Source: Tannerella sp.
GTDB taxonomy: Bacteria > Bacteroidota > Bacteroidia > Bacteroidales > Tannerellaceae
Assembly (NCBI GenBank): GCA_031269635.1
Contig: JAISYY010000104.1
Coordinates: 1-15,735, forward strand
Reading direction: 5' to 3'
DNA length: 15,735 nt
The position numbers were made by a program, and so were the translations under genes. Shown here one piece after another: positions 1 to 7,341 of this stretch. The notes beneath the pieces were generated by a model that did no database searches, was not told where the DNA came from, and was given only the letters and a program-made list of their open reading frames with translations. Position 1 is the stretch's first letter, and every line of letters begins with the position of its first letter.

Positions 1-1
1 G

Positions 2-424
2 GAAAAAGATGCCGTACGCATCGGGGGTGGCGTAAATCACCGCACCGGACTTTTCGACATGATACTCCTGAAAGATAATCACGTGGACTTTGCCGGAGGC
101 ATCGAACAGGCCATTACCCGTGCGCATGATTATCTCAAAAAAAACGGCAAACAACTGAAAATCGAAATAGAAGTACGTAACTTCGACGAATTGGAGGACG
201 TCCTGCGTACCGGAGGCGTCGACCGTATCATGCTGGACAACTTCAGTACGGGCGATACGCGCGAAGCCGTGAAACGTATTGCCGGACGCTACGAGACGGA
301 ATCGTCCGGCGGCATTACCTTCGATACGTTACGCAGTTATGCGGAATGTGGCGTCGATTATATCTCAGTCGGCGCCCTGACTCATTCCGTAAAAAGCCTC
401 GACATGAGCCTGAAAGCGATATAA
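2..424 (+). CDS. nadC: Nicotinate-nucleotide pyrophosphorylase (quinolinate phosphoribosyltransferase), 3' part
   Basis: Only the C-terminal ~140 residues are present; the reading frame is open from position 2, so the start lies before the window. The enzyme converts quinolinate and PRPP to nicotinate mononucleotide with release of CO2 and pyrophosphate (EC 2.4.2.19), the de novo entry to NAD in the cytoplasm. Seen in order are the family blocks GGGVNHRTGLFD followed by LLKDNH, then EIEVRN, IMLDNF, SSGGIT and ISVGALTHS, ending in DMSL just before the TAA stop. These are the phosphate- and substrate-binding segments of the type II phosphoribosyltransferase barrel. The next gene starts 1 nt after the stop, so the two are almost certainly co-transcribed. 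Identification is secure; nothing can be said about its promoter. Confidence 0.96.
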   Translation, partial: EKDAVRIGGGVNHRTGLFDMILLKDNHVDFAGGIEQAITRAHDYLKKNGKQLKIEIEVRNFDELEDVLRTGGVDRIMLDNFSTGDTREAVKRIAGRYETESSGGITFDTLRSYAECGVDYISVGALTHSVKSLDMSLKAI

Positions 425-425
425 A

Positions 426-3032
426 ATGCGACTGTTTATACTTTCGGTAACAGGACTGCTCTTTACGGCAGCCCTTTCCGCCCAAACGCTTGCAGGCCGG
501 ATCGTCAACGCACAGGGACAGCCGATCCCTCACGCTACATTTTACATCCGCGAACTTGCGCTTGGCCTCATCGCCGACGAGCAGGGCGAGTTCCGCACGC
601 GAATAGACGGGGGCGAATATACCTGCGACGTCTCATCTCTCGGCTATGAAAGAAAAGTCATTACCATCTCCGTCCCGGAAACGGGACTCTCGCTGGAAAC
701 AGCGTTGCAGGAAAAGACGTATGCGATACGCGAGGTCACCGTTTTCCCGGGGAAAGAAGATCCGGCATACCGTATCATGCGGAATGTCATTTCACGCGCT
801 CCTTACCATCTCCACCAGGTGAAAAGCTACGAAGCGGGCGTATACCTCAAAGGCACGTTCAAAATCGACAAAATACCTGCACTGTTAAAAATACAGATCA
901 ACGATAAAGAGGTAAAGGACCTGATCGGCAAGCTGCTTGTGCTCGAATCGCAAAACGAGATACGCTATCATGAATCCGGCAAGTATGAACAGCGGGTTAT
1001 CGCGCTGTCAAACGCCATCCCCGAAAACTTCCGGATCGACGACCGCGCCCTGCTAAGCGTCATAACCAACAACATCTATGCCTCGTCCGCTTTCGGCGGA
1101 TTACTGGCTCCGGGCTCTTTTTCCATCTATAAGTTCCGCCTCGAAGATTCGTATAATGAAAACGGACATGCCATCCATAAAATACAAGTCTTGCCGAAGA
1201 AGAAAAACGGGGACCTCGTCACCGGGGCGCTCTATATCGTCGATGACGCCTATACCGTGCAACAGGCAGACCTGAGCCTCTCGCAGGCAGGCTCAACCGT
1301 GCGTTTCAACCTGACTTACCACGAAATAAAACCCGGTACATTCCTGCCGGCCGCATACGACATATCCGTCAACATCAATACAATGGGGGTAAAAGGCAAA
1401 GGACAGTTCTACGCATCCGTCAAATACAACCGTCTCGAAACGAATGACAGTTATGTCTTAACCGCTAAGGATACGGCGACCGTCCTGAAACAAGCCTCGT
1501 CCGGCGCCGGAACCCTTCCTAAAAAACGGCAAAAGGAACTGGCTAAACTGGAAGAACTGGTTAATAAGGAAAAGCTCTCTACGCGCGAAGCCTATAAAAT
1601 GGCTAAACTGATGGAAAAAGCCGTCGAACCGGAAGCCGTCAGGGAACAAAGGCGAAACCTCGAACTGCGTCCGCTTGATTCCATGATAACCGTAACGCGC
1701 GACAGCCTTGCTTTGTTGAGGGATTCCGCTTACTGGGCCGAACACCGCAATCTGCCGTTACGCGAAGAAGAGTTGCAAAGTTATATACAGCGGGACAGCA
1801 TCCGCCGGATTTCGGAATCCCGCGGAAGTGCGGATTCCCTGGGAAAACGGACGTCAACGGCATGGATAACCGGCCTGCTGTTCGGCAAAAAGATAAAGAC
1901 CGGTCAAAAAACGTATTTCAGGTATGGAGGGTTGTTAACGGCCTGTACCGAATATAATTTTGTGGACGGTTTCCGGGTGGGTCAACGAATAGAAGCGGGT
2001 ATCAACCTTGACGAAAACCGCTCCCTGTCCCTGTCGCCGGCCGTCCATTATACAACCGCCCGGAAAGCGTTCGATATAACGGTTGACGGGACGCTGGCAT
2101 ACGCCCCGATGCGAAACGGGAGATTCGTCCTGTCAACGGGTCATGCTACGGCCGACTTTGCGGGAAACAACGGCACCGGCCGCTTCGGCAACACGCTGGG
2201 ATCGCTCTTTTTTGCCCTGAATACCGCTAAATTTTATCAAAAGAGATTCCTTAACCTGACTAACCAAATCGACCTCGCAAATGGACTTATCCTCCATACG
2301 GCCTTCATTTACGAGAAAAGAAACGACCTGGAAAACAACATTTCATACAGCATCTTCGGCGGAACGCCGGCGTCGAACCGGCCGCACGGACAAAGCGACA
2401 AGATGCCCGGCCATAAAGCGCTCACGGCGGATATAACGTTAGAATACACGCCACGATATTATTACAGCGTATGGAACGGGAAGAAATTTTATCGCAGTTC
2501 CGACTATCCTACCCTGCGGTTCAACTACGGCAGGGTTTTTGGCGGCAAAAACAATTCCTCATTCGATAAAATTGAGGCCACCGTTTTCCAGACCGTACGG
2601 CTAAACCTGTTCGACAACCTGTTTTATGAGTTTAATGCAGGCATGTTCCTTTCTGCCGGGCAAACTTACCTTCCCGATTTCAAACATTTCAGGACAAACG
2701 AAATGTTCCTCGCCGGGAAATCGTTAAACAACAGTTTCCTAATGGACAATTACCGGTACGCAACAAACAGCAAATGGATGCAGGCGCACGTCGCATACAT
2801 ATCCGACTATCTGCTGCTGAAACAGATCCCATTCATGCAGGGTTATCTGTTTAATGAATCGTTGCACCTGCGCACTTTACAACTTCCGCATCTGAACTAT
2901 ACCGAAGCCGGTTATTCCGCAGGATTTGGCGGTTTGGGACGCGTCGGCGTCTTTGCCGGTTTCAACGGCCTGAAATACGAACACGCAGGGATTATCGTAA
3001 CCATTCCTTTATTAAACACACTGGTAAAATAA
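426..3032 (+). CDS. DUF5686 / carboxypeptidase-regulatory-like outer-membrane protein
   Basis: This 868-residue protein has an N-terminal signal peptide (about residues 1-19, ending LSAQ). A carboxypeptidase-regulatory-like beta-sandwich follows (about 22-105, with GRIVNAQGQPIPHATFYI and later SSLGYERK). The rest matches the general form of the Bacteroidota DUF5686 family. About residues 365-470 form a charged, Lys/Glu/Arg-rich stretch that may be a periplasmic helical insert. From about 480 on there are alternating aromatic/polar strands typical of an outer-membrane beta-barrel, ending in the family-like segment FNGLKYEHAGIIVTIPLLN. Families of this build are large outer-membrane proteins of unknown function with a TonB-receptor-like N-terminus but no recognisable plug. 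The ATG lies 1 nt after the nadC stop, so translation is probably coupled. The domain call is from recognition of family features; substrate and role are unknown. Confidence 0.85.
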   Translation: MRLFILSVTGLLFTAALSAQTLAGRIVNAQGQPIPHATFYIRELALGLIADEQGEFRTRIDGGEYTCDVSSLGYERKVITISVPETGLSLETALQEKTYAIREVTVFPGKEDPAYRIMRNVISRAPYHLHQVKSYEAGVYLKGTFKIDKIPALLKIQINDKEVKDLIGKLLVLESQNEIRYHESGKYEQRVIALSNAIPENFRIDDRALLSVITNNIYASSAFGGLLAPGSFSIYKFRLEDSYNENGHAIHKIQVLPKKKNGDLVTGALYIVDDAYTVQQADLSLSQAGSTVRFNLTYHEIKPGTFLPAAYDISVNINTMGVKGKGQFYASVKYNRLETNDSYVLTAKDTATVLKQASSGAGTLPKKRQKELAKLEELVNKEKLSTREAYKMAKLMEKAVEPEAVREQRRNLELRPLDSMITVTRDSLALLRDSAYWAEHRNLPLREEELQSYIQRDSIRRISESRGSADSLGKRTSTAWITGLLFGKKIKTGQKTYFRYGGLLTACTEYNFVDGFRVGQRIEAGINLDENRSLSLSPAVHYTTARKAFDITVDGTLAYAPMRNGRFVLSTGHATADFAGNNGTGRFGNTLGSLFFALNTAKFYQKRFLNLTNQIDLANGLILHTAFIYEKRNDLENNISYSIFGGTPASNRPHGQSDKMPGHKALTADITLEYTPRYYYSVWNGKKFYRSSDYPTLRFNYGRVFGGKNNSSFDKIEATVFQTVRLNLFDNLFYEFNAGMFLSAGQTYLPDFKHFRTNEMFLAGKSLNNSFLMDNYRYATNSKWMQAHVAYISDYLLLKQIPFMQGYLFNESLHLRTLQLPHLNYTEAGYSAGFGGLGRVGVFAGFNGLKYEHAGIIVTIPLLNTLVK

Positions 3033-3049
3033 AAATTTTCCTCTTTTTC

Positions 3050-3080
3050 TTTGATATTATAAATTTAATGACTATCTTTG
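3050..3080 (+). promoter_or_regulatory. Bacteroidota-type promoter of the fimbrillin-like gene
   Basis: A TTTG box at 3050-3053 is followed after 19 nt by TATCTTTG at 3073-3080, a full match to the Bacteroidota primary-sigma -33/-7 consensus (TTTG ... TAnnTTTG). Transcription should begin near 3086-3088. This falls after the first possible ATG of the downstream frame (3068), so that ATG cannot be the start if this promoter is the one used. Confidence 0.75.
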
Positions 3081-3139
3081 GGGCGCATTTAGCAGTGAAA
3101 AAACCTAATATAAAGATGAATAAATTAATGCTATTAGTA

Positions 3140-4465
3140 ATGAAAAGAATAACAATTTTTATCGTAATCGTTTTGTGCATCACCACATGCAATAACGAAG
3201 TTATAAACAACTATACTGATAACCAGGTCATTGAGTTGCGTATGCCCGACGCAACAAAAGTTACCGTTTACAGTGAAGCCGCGAATAGCGAGAATATGAT
3301 TGATGAAATATGGGTGCTTGAATTTAATACATCGGGAGGATTAAAACACTCCGAACTGATAGAAGGTTCCAGGATCATAAATAAGGACAATGCGACACAA
3401 TTATTACCCCAGTTAACGTTTAAGGCAGAGAATGGAAATCGTATTGTATGTATAGCAAACTCCGGTGTTACAACACCACTCCCCTCCGACATTACATACA
3501 CAACCATAAACACGGTTTTCCTCCTGAATGATGCCTATTATTCCGGCGGGGACTATCTGCCCATGTATGGAGAGATGGAATGGTCGTCATCTTCTTCGCA
3601 CATATGCAAAATGACGCGTGCGGTGGCGAAAATACAGGTACAAATGGGCACAAGCAATCCGGATGTTTCCGGAGGTTTTACGGCGGAAAACGTCAGTTAC
3701 AAAATCTACGACGCGGGGGCAGGCGGATATATACAACCATCCGCGTCCGTTCAGGGGATATCCCAGTCGACGGCGGGACAGGCCACCCAAACCTACTACT
3801 TATCGCAAAAGGAAGGCACAGCCGAAACGGAAGCGTACATCCACGAATATCCTACAAGTACGAAAACCTCGACGAACGGCACCGTCGGCGACGGCACGTT
3901 CAACAAAGACCGCCAGCATATTATTCTTACAAAGACTGTCGGAGGCATCAATACTTACTATCGGCTGGATTTTTATGACGCCATCACAAAAAAATACATG
4001 GATACGGAACGTAACCATCATTATATATTCACCATACATAAAGTTCGCAGCGAAGGATATACAAGGTTGGAAGACGCACATCATTATCCCGGCAGCAATA
4101 TAGAATATGACTTTGAAATTGTCGATGACTCCAAATCTGTTGCATCAAACGGACAGTATGCAATTATTACGAGCGTTGATACGGCCTATATAACGTCGGC
4201 GGGAGCTGTCACGGATTCCATCATTGCAACGGCAAGATACAAATTACCTGCGGGCATAAGCCTCAACCCGTCAACAACCAATTCAATAGAAGTTACAAGC
4301 GCCGCCCCTTCCCCTTCCGGGATAATGACATCAACCGGCATTTCGGTGTTAAGCGCAACGAACGAGAATATTAAAGTAACCGTAAACGCCGCCTTTACGG
4401 AAGGTGTTATCACGCTTAAACTGGGGAATATCACACATCGTCTCCATGTGAAACGAAAACCGTAA
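3140..4465 (+). CDS. Fimbrillin-like (FimA/Mfa superfamily) surface lipoprotein
   Basis: The protein has 441 residues from the chosen ATG. Its start MKRITIFIVIVLCITTC is a lipoprotein signal peptide with the lipid-accepting Cys at residue 17; the -1 Thr is unusual. Features typical of Bacteroidales fimbrillin/minor-fimbrin proteins are IDEIWVLEF near residue 55, TRAVAKIQV at about 159-167, and YYRLDF followed by a late RNHHYIFTIHKV block at about 291. The C-terminal ~100 residues look like an extra all-beta domain. In-frame ATGs at 3068, 3116 and 3128 also exist. The first precedes the predicted transcription start; the others would add a hydrophobic leader before the Lys-Arg of the signal peptide. 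No other fimbrial subunit, anchor or tip gene lies nearby, so this is an orphan in this window. The first ~450 bp are AT-richer than neighbours. The exact subfamily (DUF4906-like, FimB/Mfa2-like) is uncertain. Confidence 0.75.
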   Translation: MKRITIFIVIVLCITTCNNEVINNYTDNQVIELRMPDATKVTVYSEAANSENMIDEIWVLEFNTSGGLKHSELIEGSRIINKDNATQLLPQLTFKAENGNRIVCIANSGVTTPLPSDITYTTINTVFLLNDAYYSGGDYLPMYGEMEWSSSSSHICKMTRAVAKIQVQMGTSNPDVSGGFTAENVSYKIYDAGAGGYIQPSASVQGISQSTAGQATQTYYLSQKEGTAETEAYIHEYPTSTKTSTNGTVGDGTFNKDRQHIILTKTVGGINTYYRLDFYDAITKKYMDTERNHHYIFTIHKVRSEGYTRLEDAHHYPGSNIEYDFEIVDDSKSVASNGQYAIITSVDTAYITSAGAVTDSIIATARYKLPAGISLNPSTTNSIEVTSAAPSPSGIMTSTGISVLSATNENIKVTVNAAFTEGVITLKLGNITHRLHVKRKP

Positions 4466-5030
4466 TCCGGTCGTTTTCGAGGAGATACCGCTCCCTGCTT
4501 TCCGGGCAAACAGCTATACGGGCATCGTCAAAATCCAGGCGATGCCCGTATTTGCTTACCCATCCGGTCTGACGCGCAGGATTACCCGTCACCAACGCAT
4601 AGGCGAGAACATCTTTCGTCACGACGGCGCCGGCGCCAATCATGGCATATTCGCCGATCACACGGCCGCAAAGAATCGTCGCATTTGCGCCTATGGAGGC
4701 GCCCCGGCAAACGCGGGTGGACATAAATTCATGCTTGCGTGGAACGGCGCTCCGGGGATTTATCACATTGGTAAAAACGCAGGAAGGCCCTAAAAAAACT
4801 TCATCTTCGCACGTAACGCCGGTATAAACGGAAACGTTATTCTGTACTTTCACCCGGTTGCCGAGCACAACGCCCGGAGCGATCACCACGTTCTGACCGA
4901 TATGGCAGTTTTTTCCGACGACGCATCCCGTCATCAGGTGCGAGAAATGCCAGATCGTTGTCCCTTCGCCTATTTTGCAGCCTTCATCTATGACGGCTGT
5001 CTCATGAGCCGTATAATTTCCTGTTTTCAT
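4431..5030 (-). CDS. Left-handed beta-helix sugar N-acetyltransferase, WlbB/WbpD-like
   Basis: The 199-residue hexapeptide-repeat (left-handed beta-helix) acyltransferase shows isoleucine-rich repeats such as IGEGTTIWHFSH (21-31), GKNCHIGQNVVI, VKVQNNVSVYTGV, GPSCVFTNVINPRS (81-94), GASIGANATI and IGAGAVVTKDV. This set is characteristic of the WlbB/WbpD group. Those enzymes use acetyl-CoA to N-acetylate the 3-amino group of UDP-2-acetamido-3-amino-2,3-dideoxyglucuronate (EC 2.3.1.201) for surface polysaccharides. Length is normal for the family. ATG at 5030 was chosen; a GTG at 5036 would add two residues. It lies 17 nt after the methyltransferase stop and is the last gene of the sigma-factor operon. 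None of the partner dehydrogenase/aminotransferase genes is nearby, so the exact sugar is inferred. Its last 35 bp overlap the end of the convergent fimbrillin-like gene. Confidence 0.83.
   Translation of the reverse strand: MKTGNYTAHETAVIDEGCKIGEGTTIWHFSHLMTGCVVGKNCHIGQNVVIAPGVVLGNRVKVQNNVSVYTGVTCEDEVFLGPSCVFTNVINPRSAVPRKHEFMSTRVCRGASIGANATILCGRVIGEYAMIGAGAVVTKDVLAYALVTGNPARQTGWVSKYGHRLDFDDARIAVCPESRERYLLENDRITVFVSHGDDV
4505..4555 (+). terminator. Hairpin downstream of the fimbrillin-like gene, inside the opposing gene
   Basis: The arms TACGGGCATCG (4517-4527) and CGATGCCCGTA (4540-4550) pair perfectly over 11 bp around a 12-nt loop. An outer GCAAA (4505-4509) can also pair with TTTGC (4551-4555). 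The hairpin lies 40 nt after the fimbrillin stop and is followed by a weak T-rich stretch, so it could end that plus-strand transcript. It lies wholly within the 3' coding part of the minus-strand acetyltransferase gene. Confidence 0.5.
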
Positions 5031-5047
5031 ACGCACGTTATTTTAAA

Positions 5048-5752
5048 CTATTTATACATCAAAAAGATAGCCGGTTTCTTTTTCATGTCCGGTCTGTTTC
5101 CCGCCCACTCTTTAACCGGAAGGGTTCGTATCAATTCATCCTCGCACGTTATATTACAGGCCACGCACAGGCGCGTCGAAGGCCTGCATATACGTATCAA
5201 GTCATCCAGCAATTTGCCGTTCCGGTAGGGCGTCTCGATAAAAATCTGCGTTTCATCCGCCGAATACACACGCGCTTCAAATGCTTTTATGCTCTCCGTA
5301 CGTTTGGACGCTTCAACGGGAAGGTATCCGCGAAAGGCGAAACTTTGCCCGTTAAAGCCGGAAGCCATTAGCGCCATCAGGATGGACGAAGGGCCTGCCA
5401 GCGGCGTCACCCGGTAACCTTTGCGCTGCGCTATCGCTACAACATCCGCACCGGGATCGGCAACCGCCGGGCAACCGGCTTCCGACATGACGCCGACGGA
5501 TTCGCCGGCTTCCATCGGGGCCAGCATACCCGCAACCGCCGCAGGGGACGTATGCTCGTTCAGTTCCGTAAATGAAAGGTCGTCAATCACAATCGACGGC
5601 TCCGTTTTCTTCAGGAAACGTCGCGCCGCACGTGCATCTTCAACGATAAAATGCCTTAGCGACAGGATTACTTCCCGGTTATAAGGCGGCAATACGCGGC
5701 TGTGCGCCGTTTCCCCCAATGTTACGGGTATCAGATACAGAACCGGATTCAT
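5048..5752 (-). CDS. SAM-dependent methyltransferase, RsmI-like (tetrapyrrole methylase fold) paralog
   Basis: This 234-residue protein belongs to the tetrapyrrole (corrin/porphyrin) methylase superfamily and is closest in pattern to RsmI, the 16S rRNA C1402 2'-O-methyltransferase. Visible motifs are VGVMSEAGCPAVADPG (RsmI usually has VSDAGTPGISDPG), PLAGPSSILMALMASGF, FAFRGYLP and IFIETPYRN. It lacks the canonical RsmI N-terminus (GxLYVVxTPIGNLxD), showing LYLIPVTLGE instead, and it ends shortly after the second domain. It is therefore more likely the short Bacteroidota RsmI paralog than the true housekeeping RsmI. Its substrate is unknown; rRNA is a guess. It starts 3 nt after the small membrane protein gene and precedes the acetyltransferase by 17 nt, within one operon. 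Fold confidence is high, specific reaction low. Confidence 0.85.
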   Translation of the reverse strand: MNPVLYLIPVTLGETAHSRVLPPYNREVILSLRHFIVEDARAARRFLKKTEPSIVIDDLSFTELNEHTSPAAVAGMLAPMEAGESVGVMSEAGCPAVADPGADVVAIAQRKGYRVTPLAGPSSILMALMASGFNGQSFAFRGYLPVEASKRTESIKAFEARVYSADETQIFIETPYRNGKLLDDLIRICRPSTRLCVACNITCEDELIRTLPVKEWAGNRPDMKKKPAIFLMYK

Positions 5753-5755
5753 AAA

Positions 5756-6145
5756 TTAGTTATGTTTTTTTTCTATATGACGGCGAATGGTTGAATCCAT
5801 GATCAGAAGAAACAGCGCCGATACCCCGATAAAAACGCTAATCACAAAAGACGGCGAATTAATCACACTGAAATCCATCCGGAAAAACGTCTCCGCACGC
5901 GGCAATTCAAATGCCGGAAATTCGATGGAGATATCCATGTAATAAAGTATAAACACGCAGACAGCCGCCATCGCAACCGCCCCGGACACATATCCGAAAA
6001 ACGCCAGACATTTGTTTCTTTTTTCACGCCACAAGGCTTCCCGACGGACTTTGAACATCACGTTCTCATTAAAATGTAACGGCAGCGGTTCGTCCTGCAT
6101 GACGGCAAACAATTCGCGCATCCTATCTTTTTCATTCGGTCTCAT
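5756..6145 (-). CDS. Small two-helix membrane protein, probable anti-sigma factor
   Basis: This 129-residue protein has a charged cytoplasmic N-terminus and two predicted membrane helices (about 46-67, FGYVSGAVAMAAVCVFILYY; about 95-115, FVISVFIGVSALFLLIM). A ~25-residue loop joins them and the tail is basic (RRHIEKKHN). The segment LPLHFNENVMFKVRREALWREKR resembles the N-terminal helix seen in many Bacteroidota anti-sigma proteins that bind ECF sigma factors. There is no zinc-binding HxxxCxxC motif. Its start overlaps the last 14 bp of the ECF sigma gene, so translation is coupled, the usual arrangement for a sigma/anti-sigma pair. The function is inferred from context, size and topology; no enzyme motif is seen. 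An alternative ATG at 6121 would lose the overlap. Confidence 0.7.
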   Translation of the reverse strand: MRPNEKDRMRELFAVMQDEPLPLHFNENVMFKVRREALWREKRNKCLAFFGYVSGAVAMAAVCVFILYYMDISIEFPAFELPRAETFFRMDFSVINSPSFVISVFIGVSALFLLIMDSTIRRHIEKKHN

Positions 6146-6704
6146 CTTCTTTCTGTTCCATTGCTTTTATTAATACAAATAGTTTCTTGCGGATACGGAA
6201 TATCTTTGTTTTTACATTTGTCTCCGTTAATCCCGTAATCACGGCAATCTCTTCCATCGACTTGCTGTCCTTATAGAAGAGCATGATCATCGCCCGCTCT
6301 TCCGGCGTCAACTGTTCCAGGGCAAGATGCAGGCAAGCGAGACGCTCATCCGTATCCGCCGTTCCGAGCATCGTTTCGTCCGGCTCATCAGGGACGTCGG
6401 ACAACACACTTTCATCTACCGGCACGAAATCCATTTTCTTTTTGCGTGCTGCCGAAACAGCCAAATTATAGGCTATCCGGTAAATCCACGTAGAAAAACT
6501 GCTGTCTCCGCGAAATGAGGAAAGCGAACGAAACGCTTTTACAAACACATCCTGCGTCAGTTCCTCCGCATCTTCACGATTGCCGACAATCTTAACAATC
6601 AGAGAAAAAACCTGCACGCCGTACCGTTCCAGTATCGGCGCAAAACAGCCGGTTTCTCCCAGCCGTATTTTCTCTATGTAATAATTGTCGGCGTGTCGTT
6701 CCAT
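6132..6704 (-). CDS. ECF RNA polymerase sigma factor (sigma-70 family, RpoE-like)
   Basis: With the ATG at 6704 the protein has 190 residues, the usual ECF length; an in-frame TTG at 6731 would add nine residues and is less likely. Region 2 is seen as DAEELTQDVFVKAF and FSTWIYRIAYNLA (core-polymerase and -10 binding). Region 4 is seen as LTPEERAMIMLFYKDSKSMEEIAVITGLTETNVKTK and an RIRKKL tail (helix-turn-helix for the -35 box). The linker is acidic (VPDEPDE). There is no region 1 or 3, as expected for ECF factors. It heads a four-gene minus-strand operon with a likely anti-sigma factor immediately downstream, suggesting a response to an envelope signal. Target promoters, including possible self-regulation, cannot be told from this window. 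Confidence 0.93.
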   Translation of the reverse strand: MERHADNYYIEKIRLGETGCFAPILERYGVQVFSLIVKIVGNREDAEELTQDVFVKAFRSLSSFRGDSSFSTWIYRIAYNLAVSAARKKKMDFVPVDESVLSDVPDEPDETMLGTADTDERLACLHLALEQLTPEERAMIMLFYKDSKSMEEIAVITGLTETNVKTKIFRIRKKLFVLIKAMEQKEDETE

Positions 6705-6753
6705 TCTGTGGTATAGACGCAACCTTCTCAAAAAAGTTACAGCTATCCGGCTA

Positions 6754-6761
6754 CAAAAATA
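6754..6761 (-). promoter_or_regulatory. Possible -7 box of the ECF sigma operon
   Basis: Read on the minus strand the sequence is TATTTTTG, matching TAnnTTTG, and lies about 50 nt before the sigma-factor ATG. No TTTG is found at the expected 19-21 nt upstream, so only half of the promoter is supported. The ECF factor may instead drive its own promoter elsewhere in 6705-6901. Confidence 0.35.
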
Positions 6762-6808
6762 ACACTTTCATTCATTAAATAAAAAAAATCGCAACCCGAA
6801 ATGTAACC

Positions 6809-6854
6809 TTTCCGAAAAAATGCGTCAAAAGGTCGGAAACGCAAGAAACGTTTC
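6809..6854. promoter_or_regulatory. Inverted repeats in the divergent sigma/membrane-protein intergenic region
   Basis: TTTCCGA (6809-6815) and TCGGAAA (6833-6839) form a 7-bp inverted repeat with a 17-nt gap. Close by, GAAACGTTTC (6845-6854) is a perfect 10-bp palindrome. GAAACG also occurs just before it within GGAAACG, so GAAAC-type words are repeated near the start of the plus-strand gene at 6902, as in many ECF -35 elements. A regulator- or ECF-binding role is an inference. Confidence 0.3.
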
Positions 6855-6901
6855 GACAAAATACAGTAAATACGATTATCAACTTTTAAACATTTAAGAT
6901 T

Positions 6902-7336
6902 ATGAATTTTATTACAGAACCTCTTGTTGTAGGCATCATTTGTTATTTTGCCTACATGACATTCGAGTTATTTGCACGCAGGAAAGAAAGGATGTCGCTG
7001 ATTGAAAAAATGGGGCAGAACCTGGCGCCATTGGATTCTTCGGTATTAAAAAGCCAGTTCAGTTCCTTACTTCCTTCTTTTCCGAAAAAATCATTTACCG
7101 GGTTACGAATGGGCTGCCTGCTTGTCGGGCTGGGACTGGGGCTGTTCGTCGGCTTAATGACTTGTCTCCTGATAAATTCCGAGATACAGATTCACGGCGC
7201 CGACCAATACCACAACTGGGAAAAAGATGCTTTCTACTCCGTTGCTTACGGCGGATCCCTGTTGTTTTTCGGAGGATTGGGACTTATTATTTCCTATATC
7301 ATCGAAAGCAAGTCCGTGAAAAAAGACGAAAAGTAA
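6902..7336 (+). CDS. Small three-helix membrane protein, DUF6249-like, unknown function
   Basis: The 144-residue protein has three predicted membrane helices: about 5-23 (LVVGIICYFAYMTFELFA), 66-89 (glycine-rich, GCLLVGLGLGLFVGLMTCLL) and 112-134 (AYGGSLLFFGGLGLIISYII). A cytoplasmic-type charged loop (RRKERMSLIEKMGQNL) follows the first helix and the tail is basic (SKSVKKDEK). The layout resembles the Bacteroidota DUF6249 family, often met beside ECF sigma/anti-sigma genes, but this assignment is tentative. It is divergent from the ECF sigma operon and separated from it by about 197 bp containing inverted repeats, so it may be a target or accessory of that sigma factor. It converges on the lipoprotein gene ending at 7345, leaving only 8 bp between stops. 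Confidence 0.7.
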   Translation: MNFITEPLVVGIICYFAYMTFELFARRKERMSLIEKMGQNLAPLDSSVLKSQFSSLLPSFPKKSFTGLRMGCLLVGLGLGLFVGLMTCLLINSEIQIHGADQYHNWEKDAFYSVAYGGSLLFFGGLGLIISYIIESKSVKKDEK

Positions 7337-7341
7337 ACGGG

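Noticed and set aside
3068..3139. Upstream ATG at 3068 as start of the fimbrillin-like gene
   Set aside because: The best promoter's -7 box (3073-3080) lies after this ATG and the extra residues would displace the lipoprotein signal peptide.
5048..5752. Calling the methyltransferase the housekeeping rsmI
   Set aside because: The canonical N-terminal LYVVxTPIGNL motif and SDAGTP motif are altered and the protein is short, so it fits the paralog better.
6705..6731. TTG start at 6731 for the ECF sigma factor
   Set aside because: It adds a basic, non-family N-terminus; the ATG at 6704 gives the usual ECF length.
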